Positions 1-11,259 of a stretch of 64,000 nt of DNA are shown here, piece by piece. The DNA is from Diphasiastrum complanatum (Eukaryota > Streptophyta > Lycopodiopsida > Lycopodiales > Lycopodiaceae): assembly GCA_029204225.1 (NCBI GenBank), contig CM055107.1, positions 3,977,079-4,041,078 of the forward strand. The letters are read 5' to 3'. A program made the translations under genes and the position numbers. The notes beneath the pieces were generated by a model. The model was given only the letters and a program-made list of their open reading frames with translations, made no database searches and was not told the origin of the DNA. Position 1 is the first letter of the stretch. Every line of letters begins with the position of its first letter.

Positions 1-213
1 TCTAAGCATAATTTGGACTCATTCCAAAGCTTCTAACACTTAGGTCTACTTAGAACATCCTTATGATGGAATCCTATGCTATTTGGCACGTGTGACAAGC
101 CACATCATGACCATCTAACTATTTACAAGGTCATGATGACCAAAACTAGTCAAGACTAGAATTGTGAATTTTTAAACACCCCCTGGTCCAACAATAGCCC
201 ATTATCAAATTCC

Positions 214-230
214 TCCCGGCAGACGCACCA
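214..230 (-). promoter_or_regulatory. Possible tRNA primer-binding site next to an LTR
   Basis: The 17 bases end in CCA on the plus strand, like the 3' end of a tRNA. They lie one base outside the LTR-like repeat that begins with TGTTAGGG at 232. Read on the minus strand, this is LTR ...CTAACA followed by TTGGTGCG..., the expected order of LTR end and primer-binding site. The matching tRNA was not identified, so this is an inference from position and the CCA ending. Confidence 0.4.
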
Positions 231-231
231 A

Positions 232-620
232 TGTTAGGGCCTATTTTGGACAGGGGAGTGTTCTAGCCAAAACGTCCTAAAAGGGTCAAGGGCCCCACCT
301 CTAATGGCGGTTCGGCCCTACGTGAGCAAAAGAGGATTCCCATTTCCAACCCTAATGGCCTTCTCTATTGCCCCATGCTCCCCAAACCAATGAGAGTTTT
401 TCAGGCTCTCAAAGATACGGTTGCAAGGATGGGGTGCTAGTACTTTTGGCTGCAATGATTCACTAGCTTTCTAGGGTCACGTTTCCATAAAACTTCTGAT
501 CACTAATTTCGTTAGAATCTTGCTAATATCTCTTTCTCCATTGACTTCGGCTTACAGTTAGTAAAATCTTACATGGGCTAGAAACCAATTTACTGTCTAT
601 GATGTGCTCGTGGGGGTGCT
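232..620 (-). repeat. Gypsy LTR fragment, inverted copy of the repeat at 24625-25013
   Basis: Both copies share blocks such as GTCCTAAAAGGGTCAAGGGC and the tract containing GATGTGCTCGTGGGG, in opposite orientations. The boundary TGTTAGGG at 232 corresponds to the CCCTAACA end at 25013. The similarity stops at about 620, where a copia gag relic begins, so the LTR is truncated by that junction. A more diverged third copy lies at 3173-3450. Confidence 0.6.
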
Positions 621-1390
621 TCAAGAATACTCATGCTAAGAAATCAAGTACTTCAAAGCATGAAGGAAGTAATGAAAGTGCCCAAGATTATGTTCTTAGG
701 ATCAAATCTTTGAATATCGAGTTATCTTCCATTAGTGACAAGATTCAAGACAATGAGCTAGTTCAAATCATCTTGAATGGATTAGGAAATGAGTATTCTA
801 ATCTAGTTCAAACATTTGCTTATTCAAAATCAACTTCCTACTATTGAAAAACTTCATAGTGTGCTAGATTCTGAGGATAGTAGGATGCTTCATATCAAGA
901 ATAGGATTGGTTCTCTTTCTTTGATTGATGGTGATGAGAAAGCTAACTTTTCTTTGAAAGGCAAGAAGAAGAAGGTTCCATCCAAGAAGACCCAAGATGT
1001 GGAGGTCAAGAGCAAGGATAGAGCTTCAAGTTCAAAAGGCAAGAGTAAGAAGGACAAGAAGAAGCTTAAGTGTTTTTTTTCTGTGGTAAGAAAGGACACT
1101 TTGTATCCAAGTGTTACAAGAAGAAGAATGCCCAAGAGAAGGACAACCGTGGCAACCTTGTGTTTGAGGAGGAGGATGAATGCAACTTATCTTGGATGGC
1201 TTACTTAACACAAACGTCTAATCACAACACATGGTGATTGATAATGGGGCTAGTTCCCACATGACTCACTAGAAAGACTACTTTTCTACCTTTCTTCTTA
1301 CAATAACTCTAAGAAGTTTATCTTCACTGCAAGTGATCAAGAATGTGAGATTGTAGGAATTGGATCCATTCCATTATGTCTTGGATCATG
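621..1390 (+). pseudogene. Ty1/copia gag, zinc knuckle and protease relic
   Basis: The first open stretch (to 847) has the copia gag signature 'AQDYVLRIKSLNIEL' followed by 'LVQIILNGLGNEYSNLV', the UBN2-type gag domain. An overlapping frame (816-1208) continues with a Lys/Ser-rich linker. It then loses frame inside a CCHC zinc knuckle near 1066-1115, just after a run of eight T. A further frame change near 1232 precedes an aspartic protease motif (D-N-G-A-S-S-H-M, about 1235-1265). Integrase and the first part of reverse transcriptase are absent, and after about 1390 no coding similarity is seen. At least three frame breaks make this a dead fragment. Confidence 0.8.
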
Positions 1391-1849
1391 ATTTTGCTGT
1401 ACTTTGACACTTGGTTCTTCCCCCTATTCGAAATGAGGTAGTACGGCAGTTTCAATGGAAGAGATGAATGAGAGAAGAAGCAAGAAAACTAATGGAAAGG
1501 CAAGGGAAAAATAAACAATAGAAGTAACGAAATGCTAATAGAATTAGAATGATCCTAAAATGCATTGAGTAGGGCGAGTACGGATAAGATCCACTCAAAT
1601 CATAGTTTTCTATTGGTTCTCTTCTAAGGTGGTCTCCCTATTTGAAGTTGTAACAAACTAGAAATGACATTACTAAGTTCATTATGGCGGTCTCCCAACT
1701 AGTGATTTCCTACTTAAGAAATAAACAACACTAAATAACTCCACGGAGGGAATAGATGACAAGGTGAGAGGGAGAATAATCCCATAAGCACATTCACCAT
1801 AAAACATAAACCAATGGGAAAGCCTAGTGGGGGCTCGAGCACCTACCAC
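1391..1849. other. No gene recognised
   Basis: AT-rich spacer between two copia relics. Short open frames on both strands show no protein family signature. It may belong to the LTR-like segment that follows. Confidence 0.5.
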
Positions 1850-2215
1850 AAGGTATTCTATCACCAATGGTGAACACAAGTAAGCAAGGCAAGATTACAC
1901 CAAAAGTGTTTCTATTAATCAATAGCTTTGTTGGAGGCCCAAATCCACTCCCATATATGGAAAGAGTGGTGGGCCTAAGCTTAAACATGCTTATGGGACT
2001 AGGTCCAAACTTAAAGCTAATTAACTTGTGCACTTACACTAACTTAGAATTAAAGTTAACTTGAACTTAGGAATTAACTTAAACTTAGACTTTCTAAGTT
2101 AAACCATTACAAATGATTGTTTGTAATAGTTAAACTTAAATAGTAAAAGGCTAAGCATAAGGTTTTCCTAATTGAACTTACTTGTGGGCTTACAAAACAC
2201 ATGCCACAATAAATT
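1850..2215 (-). repeat. LTR-like segment, reverse orientation
   Basis: On the minus strand this region begins with a block containing GTGGCATGTGTTTTGTAAG. It continues through runs of 'aacttag/aacttaa' and the phrase TAGTCCCATAAG, in the same order as the LTR that starts at 19272. A similar layout is seen near 34000-34300. The outer ends cannot be fixed from this copy. Confidence 0.4.
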
Positions 2216-2239
2216 CCTATGTTGGGCTAATATAAGGGA

Positions 2240-2905
2240 CAACACTGATTGCATATGTTGAATCTGAGAAAGTGGATGCTTACTTGTATAGGCAGCTGGT
2301 GGTAGTTTGGTCTATGTTGTTGGTGTTGGTTAGTCAATTTATGCAAGATCCTAGTCAAGCACACTGGAAGTCTGCTAAACGTATTCTCAGATACATTTGA
2401 GGGACATTGAATTTTGGTTTGAAGTATGATCAACCTTAAGCGCCAATGTTGGTAGGTTACACAGATGCCGATTGGGTAGGTAATATTGATGACAAAAGAT
2501 CTACCAGTGGTCATACATTCAATTATGGTACAACTACCATTTCATGGAGCAGCAAAAAACAACCTACAGTAGCTAATCTTCGACGGAAGCTGAATATCGT
2601 GCACTCAACAATGCTATACATGAAGTGTATGGTTACAAAGAGTACTTGTTGATTTAGGTCAACCATAGATGGATGCGACTAGTATCTCTTGTGACAACCA
2701 AAGTTGCATTCACCTTGGCAAAAATCCAGTTCTAGATGCTTGAACTAAGCACATCGAAATGCATTATCACTTTGTTTGAGAAAAAAATACTTGATGGAGC
2801 CATTGATCTTGTTTTTTGTAAATCTGAAGATCAAGTGGCAGATATTTTTACTAAGTCATTAGGTAGTTGTAAATTTGAAAAGTCTGTACTCTATTAGGAA
2901 TAGAA
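2240..2905 (+). pseudogene. Ty1/copia reverse transcriptase end and RNase H relic
   Basis: Reading frames spell copia landmarks: 'FMQDPSQAHWKSAKRILRYI' at about 2338-2397, then 'YTDADWVGNIDDKRSTSGH' at about 2458-2514. These are followed by 'SWSSKKQPTVA' and, in another frame, 'KSEDQVADIFTKSLG' near 2824-2866. These are the end of RT, the RNase H active-site region and the C-terminal ADIFTK motif. Stops near 2398 and 2440 and frame changes near 2580 and 2660 break the gene. It lies directly before a polypurine tract and an LTR, as in an intact copia 3' end. Confidence 0.85.
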
Positions 2906-2920
2906 GAATGTAATTTTATC

Positions 2921-2932
2921 ATTGAGGGAGAG
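2921..2932 (+). promoter_or_regulatory. Copia polypurine tract
   Basis: The purine-rich run ATTGAGGGAGAG directly precedes TGTTAAAA, the start of an LTR, in the position where plus-strand DNA synthesis of a copia element would be primed. Confidence 0.7.
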
Positions 2933-3172
2933 TGTTAAAAATCAATGATAGACCTGTTACTGTTTACTATGTACTTTATTGTTGCCAGTTGTTACCAGCT
3001 ATAAGTAGTTGTAGGCTAGTCTATAGTCAACTACTAGTTTTCTCTCTCTATATTCAGGGTTCATTGTACTCTTCATTATTCAGTGTGATAGTGTGATGGT
3101 GTGTTCTTCTTCCTCCTCTTCATGGTGATTGCTTATGGTGAATGCTTGATAGTGTTTATCTGATTATTTACA
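2933..3172 (+). repeat. Copia 3' LTR
   Basis: It begins TGTTAAAA directly after a polypurine tract and ends TTTACA at 3172, giving the usual TG...CA boundaries and about 240 bp. No matching 5' LTR is visible in the window. The next base starts another LTR-like repeat. Confidence 0.65.
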
Positions 3173-3450
3173 TGTTAGAGCTATTTATGGCGAGAGATTG
3201 GAATCGTTAGAAACTCCTAAAAGGGAAAGGGCCTACACTGCCCTTCCGACAATGACCGAGGAAGACCACTTTCAATCCTGGTGGCGATCACCCCATACCG
3301 CCAATGGAAGTTTTCCAAGCTTTCAGTATGGTCGAAGGAGAGAGTGTGCTCTTCTTTAGTTCACTATGTTTCAATCGACTGACATACTTCTCCTACATAA
3401 GTGAAGACAATTTGAGACAAGGTGCTGCTCACAATACCACACTAGCGAAT
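3173..3450 (-). repeat. Diverged copy of the gypsy LTR seen at 232-620
   Basis: It starts TGTTAGAG, against TGTTAGGG at 232. In order it keeps 'CTCCTAAAAGGGAAAGGGCC' and an 'ACTTTCAATCCT...GGCGAT' block. 'CAATGGAAGTTTTCCAAGC' and a 'GGTC' block follow. Identity is visibly lower than between the other two copies. The orientation matches 232-620. Confidence 0.45.
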
Positions 3451-5320
3451 GCTAAGCATCCAGTTTGAAATGTGTTGAGGTTGACAGTAGTGTATTCAGT
3501 AAACAGTATCACACGAGTTAAGCATATGACGTGCAGCACAGTGAGGTTGACGCATGCTGGGTTAGTACATATTACTGCTAGCACTAGGTCAGTTGGTTAT
3601 AGCACAATGATAGCCTGTACTAAGCTTGTACCCTACTATGTGCACAAAGAGTTTGCCACTAAATGTTGTTTGTAGTGCAGCACTTAGTAAACATGAGGAG
3701 GTATGATGTGTGCAGCACAATACTAACAGAGGTGGAGCATGCATATGCAATGTAACATTCCATTTAACAATGGTTGAGTGTACTGTTTATAGTGCAACAG
3801 TTCTAAACATGTATCCAATATGCATAAGGAGAGGTTGCCACTAGTTGTTGTTTACAATACAACACTAGTAATGTGAAATGTGTTGTTTGTAGCAAAATAC
3901 TGACAAAGAACGGACATGTTGTCACAGTATGTTTCTAGTAAGGTTGAGTCTATATGTGTGATGGTCTACTTTTTTTTGTATTTGTTCTTTTAATTCATCA
4001 AAATTCGATAACTTCCAATTTTTTCAACATCTATTGGGTTTCTGTGGATTTTGGAAAATGTCTAATTGGAGATAACAGGCATGAAAGAATCTCATGGAAT
4101 TATTTTTTATCATTATAAGATCATGTCAATTACAAGGACTCTTGACTCTATCATTCTCTAAAACATAATAGTTATATATTGATGTAAATTTTGACAAAAA
4201 AAATCACAAAGAATAAATTTTTTGCTTTTGACATGTGTCAAAGCTCCATGAAAATGCAATGAAATTCCATATAAAAGAGAAAATATGAAAATTGTCAAAA
4301 TCCGACCATTTTCTCTTATTGGCATAAAGACATGTCGATAGTCAACATCACAGTCAAAATTTAACGGATTAGAATGTTGAATTTTTACATATTCAAGTGT
4401 TAAATTGTAGCTACACTTTCCAATATTTGTCATACTCCGACACTCGTCAAAATTTGAGATTTTTTTCTTAGTCGTTGAATTCTAACAAAGTTAGTTTTTT
4501 TTATTGTTTTATTGGAAAAAAAAAAATCGATGACTCTATGATCAATTAATGGTCCACTATCATGATTGAGTTGCATAGACATCTAGGCAGAAACAAGAAG
4601 TTACAACGTCATGTATGAAATAACATTAAGCATTTGCCGATCGAGGTAAATTTGCTGAATTTGTTTGCAACCAACCCGAAGAAGTGACAAAACTAAAAGC
4701 ATAAACAATGATGGATAACAGTACAAAAGAACCCATCAAGCTTAGAGAGATGAGATCACTAGATCCACACACCCTCATCATGGGGTTGATGAGGAAAGTG
4801 GTTCTAGTGGTGGTGACAAGCATGGAGGAAGGTCAACAGATCATTTGTGGATCAATCGTAACATTGGAGAATTCATATAAGGAGAGCTTACATTACACAT
4901 CCAAAATAGGGGCCCATCCAAGGGGTGCATATGCAATGAGGAGTGTGCTTGACACGAGCCTTGATTTTTTCCTCTCGTGTCTCTTACGATATCACTCACT
5001 AACACACAATTGTTATGTAATTACAAAAAGTATTTAAAAAAGTTTACAAAGAAAGAAATCTTAGTTGCACAACACAAATAAAAAAAATCACACATGAGAA
5101 GAGTTGAGATCAAAAAAATGAGATGTGGAAAAAGCCAATCTCCTACCAAAACAAAACTTAAGAGAACTAAAAAAAAGTTGAGTGATCTCATTGGAACTCA
5201 CAAAGCAAATTTTACATGTGTGAGATTCTAGCATCCGTAAAATCTTTCATATCCCGACATCCATGTCATACTAAATTTTTGTAATAACAAATAAGTGATG
5301 TCATCCACAAATCACACAAT
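3451..5320. other. AT-rich intergenic DNA, no gene recognised
   Basis: From about 3470 to 3930 the sequence repeats a loose motif like 'TTGTTTGTAGTGCAACACTAGTAA' with heavy decay. The rest is AT-rich with A and T runs. A 109-codon open frame at 4708-5037 (plus) has no recognisable motif and no coding bias that I can point to, so it is not called as a gene. Confidence 0.5.
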
Positions 5321-5691
5321 TGGACATCCAAATCTGACTAGGTTCTCATCTATATAGACCTTGCTTCAATCACTTATAAATATAGCTACACTCTACTAAT
5401 TCTTAAATCTGGGTGAGAGTATTCCAATTCCATTTTGAATCAAATATTATGTGGTGCTAATTCTTAAATCTGGGTGAGAGTATTCCAATTCCGTTTTGAA
5501 TCAAATATTATGTGGTGTTTGCTATCATGCATGGACATCCAAATCTGACTAGGTTCTCATATATATAGACCTTGCTTCAATCAATTATAAATATAGCTTA
5601 CACTCTACTAATTCTTAAATCTGGGTGAGAGTATTCCAATTCCGTTTTGAATCAAATATTATGTGGTGTTTGCTATCATGCATGGACAGGA
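5321..5691. repeat. Nested tandem repeat
   Basis: An outer unit of 211 bp starting TGGACATCCAAATCTGAC (5321) is repeated from 5532. Inside the first unit, a 61-bp block starting CTAATTCTTAAATCTGGGTG occurs twice in tandem (5396 and 5457); the second outer unit has it once. Differences are few, so the duplication looks recent. Confidence 0.85.
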
Positions 5692-5922
5692 TGCAATCTG
5701 AGCTTAATGGAAGTCTAAAATTAATTACATTGCTTCATGGAAGTCAAGTACTAATTACATTCTATTGAGCTAAGGGTTCACTAATATATATAGCAAATTG
5801 AAAAAGATGATAAAATTGAGAATCACCTAAGCAACCTGAATTAGGGTTATATCATATATACTAAATCCTCCGCTGTTATAAGACAGTTGCCACCAATGAG
5901 ACCTATTTTTTATGATTAGGAG

Positions 5923-6614
5923 CATAGTTGCACAAAATCGTGTTTCTGGGAGGAGACGTTTCGGAAACCGCGTTTCTGAGAAACGCGTTTCTCCTCCCAG
6001 AATCGCAAAAGAAAAAAAAAAAATAGAAATAGCTTATGGCTGAAATTTTTTTAGGGGATCAATGGTCAAACGAGCGTTTTGCCTCTCAGAAGTGCAGTTG
6101 ATGGGTCACAAACAGATCTTATTTTCAATAGCTATTTGGTTGTTAATTGCTCTGGTTTTCAATAAATGCTCAGGAGGTGTGGGGGGCGGTAGCCCCCCGA
6201 GAAACGGGAGGTTCGAGGGGCGATAGCCCCCCGAGAAACAGGGGGTCCGGGGGGTGGTAGCCCCCGATGGGGGGTTTGGGGGGCAACGCCTCCCCACGGC
6301 AGGGTCCCCCAACGGTAAGGCCTCTTCATGACTTGGCCTTCCAACTCCCTGAGCGAAAACACACTTATTGGGACCATCTGTGATCGTAACAGACAAGCTA
6401 GAGAGAGGTTAGTTTTGAATTTTAGTCCTTGACAGAACCCAACATGGATTAATGCACCTGAACTGGACCATCCAGCAGCCAAAACAGTCGGTAAATTACA
6501 CAGTAATTATGCTCTTAATAAAAAATTAAAATTAAAAAAAAACGTTTCTGAAAAATAATTCCATATTTCCGAAACGCGTTTCTGAACGCATTTCAGAAAC
6601 GCAGTGGAACTATG
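5923..6614. mobile_element. Non-autonomous hAT-like DNA transposon, 692 bp
   Basis: The segment begins CATAGTTGCAC and ends GTGGAACTATG, which are inverted repeats with one mismatch. It is flanked by an exact 8-bp direct repeat ATTAGGAG (5915-5922 and 6615-6622). Eight-base target duplications with short terminal inverted repeats are typical of the hAT superfamily. Both subterminal regions carry GAAACGCGTTTC palindromes: about 5940-6005, which includes a CTGGGAGGAG/CTCCTCCCAG hairpin, and about 6540-6605. The middle (about 6175-6310) is very GC-rich with repeated 'GGTAGCCCCC' blocks. No transposase frame is present, so movement would depend on an enzyme supplied from elsewhere. The hAT assignment rests on structure only. 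Confidence 0.75.
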
Positions 6615-6622
6615 ATTAGGAG

Positions 6623-7379
6623 TAGAACAAATATCTTCCAATATACTTACAATGAGTTTCTCAACCATTGTACATTGTACATAGCCAGCATCTAAAATAC
6701 TCTCAGGAGTAGGACTGTCAAAACTAGAATCAACTGAACCTATTCTATCATCGAAACAATTTCTAGTCCAAGCTACTAACTACTATATGTAACTGATGGG
6801 TTAGCTCAGCTCAGCTCAGCTCTGAATGCTTGCAGCAAAACAGAAAACATTTCTTTACAATGCAATCAATTCATGCCTTTCTGCAGGAAACACTTTGCCA
6901 CTCTAAAGAAGCTGAGGGATCTCCTTTTCTAGCCAATTTCCACCTGCTTTGCTGAAGTTTTAAATTAGCAGCTCAAATGTACAAGTGATAGCTCCAGCCA
7001 CTCTCCATTTGCTAGTTTTACAAAAAGGTTGTTGTGTGAAAATTTTGTCCTGGTTGTGTTAACCAAAAGCCAAGAACTGCTAAAAAGTCTTATCCTCAGA
7101 TTGGATGGTCAGTTGAGAAGAAACAGAAAGCATCTACAGTAACAGATTGATGATACAGATTACAGGATGTTTTCTACTGGCTGTTAACCATCTAGCAATT
7201 TTCTATTTTGCCACAACTTATCTCCTAAAATAAAAGTGTTTAGGTGGTTCATGGAGGATCAGTGGAAAGTAGCAGGCAAAAGAATGCGACCCAAAGGATC
7301 AGCTGCAAAGGTTGAGAAAGGCTCAATTGGCTAATGCTCTGTTATGATGCAATATAATTGCTGAAGGAAAATTTGGATC
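6623..7379. other. Downstream flank and probable 3' UTR of the receptor kinase
   Basis: No coding similarity is seen. The receptor kinase ends at 7380 on the minus strand, so its 3' UTR should lie in the upper part of this stretch. No single polyadenylation signal stands out. Confidence 0.4.
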
Positions 7380-10300
7380 TCAAGAACTTTGATGTTGCAA
7401 AGCAGATGTTATGTCTTCAAGGCGATGCAGGAGCTCCGTCATCTCTGGTCGGGAGCTGGGCACAGAAGCGACACAACAGAGAGCCAGCTGCAAAACCTCT
7501 ACAAGCTCTTCCTCTGAAGGAGCAGCATCTCCTTTCATGAGTTCCACATCAAACACCTCCGACGTCCATTCCTCCTTCACAACGCATGTCACCCAGTGAG
7601 GAAGATCCACAGCCCCACCAGGCATGGGGATGGGATCACTAGGTAGCTTTCCTGTAAGAAGCTCCAGAAGAAGGATGCCAAAGCTGTAAATATCTGATTT
7701 GGAGGTTGGTTTTCTTTGAGGCCTGGCAAGCTCTGGGGCTCTGTAGCCCAGCGCTGCAGCAGTGGCATTGGCATTGGAGGTTGCAGCTGCTGTCATAAGG
7801 CTTGCTAACCCAAAATCTGCAACTCCGGCGTTCAGATCAGAGTCCAACAGCACATTACTGGAAGACAGGTTGCCATGATCTATGCCGGCCTGTTTGTGGA
7901 GGTGATACAATCCGCGAGCTACCCCTGCAGCAATGTTCATTCTTGCATTCCAGGTGAGCTCCATCTCTTTCCCTTCAGCTGTCATTCCACGGATACAACG
8001 ACATCAGATAAAACTATCACATGCATCACTTCGAACAAACAAACCTATCTAATTTATATGAGAACCTGCTACTGATTGGATGGATACTTTGTCAAATAAA
8101 TTATAGCATGTAAGAACAAGATTCTAGAATATTTGGGAATAAACTTGATTCAACGTACATAATGTACAGCGTGCTGCTGCTATTTTCTAGCTATAAGCTG
8201 TTGCGGAGATTGATTAGATCCTGATAGATCCTGACAGTGATAAAGCATTTCGTTTTATTTCATTTCACAACAGTAAGCATAACAAGATCAAATACGTCAG
8301 CAGCAAGACTAATAAAACTAAATATCTCTGCAGACAAGTAACGATCTTCATTGTTGCAAGCATCAAAGAATCAAAAGTCTGTGCTTATTGGATCCTTTCT
8401 CGAAGAGATTTTAGCGTGTTAGAGAAAGATTCTAGAAGATTTGGGAATGGACTTGTTTCCAAGCACATATTGTATTACTATTTTCTAGCTATAAATTGTT
8501 GCGATGAATAGGTTGAATAGATTCTGAGAGGACTCCGGTTGGCATTAATAAACTATTTAATTTTACTTCATTTCACAACAGTAAGCATAACAAGATCAAA
8601 TACGTCGGTCCATTTCACAAAAGCAAGAATAACGAAGAAAGCTATGATATTTATTATTGCAAGCATAACGAAATCAAAGCCCTGTGCAGAATACTGGTAT
8701 TCTTTTATGGCAGAAAGAATAAAAATCAAGAGTGGCATTATGCTTCCTCTGTGGATGGAAGATGCATACCGTGAAGATAAGCTGCTAGGCTTGCACCAGA
8801 GATAAAATCAAACACCAGCAGCTTCTCATCCTTAGGACCCCAGTAATATGCTCGCAGAGCCACCAGATTGGGATGCCTGATTCTACCCAGGCAATTAACC
8901 TCCGCCTCGAATTCTGCCTGACTTTTGATCATGCCTTCACGCAGCCTCTTCACCACCACCACGTATCCATTCTCCATAGTTGTCTTGTAGGCCGTGCCAT
9001 AGCTGCTCTTACCCATCACCTCAGCGGTTGCACACAGCAGATCGTCTGCTGTAAAGGCCACTGGCCCGTCGAAATGCACCAGCGTTCCTCCTGATGCAGC
9101 AGTTTCAGTGCCATCCTCTGGTACATCCATCGTTCCAGCGATGGAGGCTTTCTCTGAGCAACTTGTGCGGTAGCAAAGCAGGAAAAGGACAGTGCCAACA
9201 AGAGCAATCGAGGCCAAGCAGCTGCATAAAACAATCAGGATCAATCTGACTGTATGCATCCCGCGTGATCGATGCTCTGCAGGGGGATGGAAAGCCAGAG
9301 TGCTGCCAGGATGAGGAACGGGTGTAGAGGGCCATGGGGAGGAGGAAAAGAAACAAGAATGGGCAGCATCGAAGCCACAGAGATCGTCATTGCCAAGGAA
9401 GGAGGTGGCATTGAAGGCATGGCTGAAGGACGGTATGACTCCAGACAGATCATTGTAGGAGACATTGAATGCTGTCAGATTGAGCTGCGCTAAATCGACA
9501 GGAATGCTGCCATTGAAAGCATTCTGAGACAAATCTAAAGATGAGAGGGAAACCATTTCTGCTATTTCTGGTGGGATGCCTCCACTAAGGCGATTACTAG
9601 CTACATCAAAGTACTCCAGTTTTCGCATCTGCTTGAAAGTGGTGGGAAGAGAGCCCGAAAAATTGTTGTGTGCTAGTTTCAGTATGATGAGGCTGGCTAA
9701 GCTGCCAAGCGCGTAAGGGATGCTCCCATTGAGATCATTGTTGGATAAATCCAGCGTCTGTAGACTGAAAAGGCTCCCTAACTGCGAGGGGATCGTACCC
9801 CCCAGTCTGTTCTGTTCTAATCTAATAACAATCAGATTGGTCGACTCTGCAATCGAAGCAGGAATGCTTCCTGTGAGGAAATTGTTTCCCAAGATGAGGT
9901 ACCGCAATTGCATAGATGCACTGCTAGGAAGAGCCCCCGTCAGATTATTGAAGCTCAAATCCAGCAGAAAGAGGTAAGAAGACGGGAGCGATGGCGGAAT
10001 GGTACCATTCAGCTGATTTTTGCTGAGATCAACTACTTGGAGTGGAGAAGAGCTTCCAAGTAGCGTGGGTATGGCGCCGGAGAGCTGATTGTCGAACAAA
10101 TATAGGGCTCTGAGATTGGGTAGACTGGCCAAAGACTGAGGGATTTGTCCTTCTATTGCATTGGTGTGTAGATTCAGCTTGCGCAGATTTGTGAGCTCTC
10201 CGATCTGCTGTGCAATCGTTCCTCCAAGCCCCCTCCCGGGCAGCTGCAATGTCACAACCTCTCCTCCTGCACATTTAACTCCCACCCACAGGCCTGAGCA

Positions 10301-10510
10301 GGCTCCCTCCTTGTAGCTAGCATTCCAACTCGAAAGGACTCCATGAGGATCATACAGAGCTTGCTTGAGAGCAAGCAATGCGTCCAGGTTGGGCTGTGTC
10401 ACCAGCACTCCATCACCTTGAGCTCTTACCTGCATAGCAGCAGCAACTACGATGATCACCGCTAGTGCTAATAAGAACACCCTCCCCATTCTCTGCATCA
10501 TGTCCAGCAA
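7380..10510 (-). CDS. LRR receptor-like kinase, IMK/MRLK type, predicted pseudokinase
   Basis: Two exons (10510-8770 and 7978-7380) join with a GT-AG intron of 791 bp to give 779 residues. The start is the first of several clustered Met codons (1, 4, 5, 8) and is not certain. Domains in order: hydrophobic signal peptide (about 10-30), LRR N-terminal cap with '[19 protein letters not shown]' (about 45), about ten leucine-rich repeats (85-345), a Ser/Pro-rich neck, a transmembrane helix (423-447) and a kinase domain (about 490-770). The ATP-binding Lys (521) and DFG (635-637) are present. The catalytic HRD is HGN (615-617), and the glycine loop reads [10 protein letters not shown]. The exon 2 phrases 'LGYRAPE', '[12 protein letters not shown]' and 'LALCCV' match plant meristematic LRR kinases IMK2/IMK3. 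It probably acts at the plasma membrane as a ligand-sensing scaffold with little or no catalysis. The reading frame is intact. Confidence 0.92.
8118..8607. repeat. Diverged direct duplication inside the receptor kinase intron
   Basis: Two blocks of about 182 bp (8118-8299 and 8425-8607) share 'AAGATTCTAGAA.ATTTGGGAAT', 'CTATTTTCTAGCTATAA' and 'CATTTCACAACAGTAAGCAT'. A partial third copy of the 'AGCATAACGAAATCAAA' block lies near 8660. The duplication is wholly intronic and accounts for most of the intron length. Confidence 0.75.
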
Positions 10511-10640
10511 ATGCTTGCAAGCAGAACAGCATACAACATCTCAGAAAATACAAACTAATACACCCACCTGCCTACCTACCTACAAACTGTTTCCTGGCCT
10601 CATCAAACTTCTTGATCTTGGATTCCTACCCCATATCGAT

Positions 10641-10658
10641 CTCTCTCTCTCTCTCTCA
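10641..10658. repeat. Short (TC)n tract upstream of the receptor kinase
   Basis: A run of nine TC units lies about 130-150 bp upstream of the predicted start codon. It reads as (GA)n on the coding strand. It could lie in the 5' UTR or core promoter; no function is shown. Confidence 0.5.
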
Positions 10659-11259
10659 TCATTCATACAGTAAAGACTAAATAAAGATTACTCCTGAGCT
10701 TGGAACAGGCTGTTCCAACTTTCTGCGTTGGCATTACACATGTCACAAGCGCTCGCCCTTGTGTGTGCGGGAGGCTTACACTTCAATAGTGTCCTCTCAA
10801 TGGCAAAATACCCCTGTGGGTTTTGGGCTTTCTGGGCTGCCCTTGTGTGTGATGGATCCGACACTATATACACACAGTATCTTTGGATGGCAAAATACCC
10901 ATATGGGTTTTGGTTCTGCGCTATGGATTTCTTCTCTTTTTGTGTGGAAGTTGGTGCTGGGTGCTGATCCTGATTTTGCCATTCAATCTTGAAATTTGAA
11001 CCTAAACTATTGAAGGCCTAGCAAGCTAACTAGCTCTAAGAGGCTAGAGCTGATAAAAGAGGTGGGGTCCTCGTTGCATGTCCATTCATGACAGCTGAGA
11101 ACTTATTCCGTGAAACAGCAACAGAACAAGAGAGCAAGAAGCCGGAAGACGTCGAATTCAATTTCAAATTGGAAACCTCATTACTTTCTGTGAATACAGT
11201 TTGCAATTTCAGAGACTTGATTGTGGTGCAATTATTTTAGCACATAATAGATCTCTAAT
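10659..11259. other. No gene recognised; short direct repeat
   Basis: The block TGGCAAAATACCC..GTGGGTTTTGG at 10801 recurs with changes at 10888, a spacing of 87 bp. The overlapping open frames here are products of that repeat. This is the probable upstream region of the receptor kinase. Confidence 0.4.

Noticed and set aside
4708-5037. 109-codon plus-strand open frame
   Set aside because: No motif, unremarkable composition, and the opposite strand is also open.
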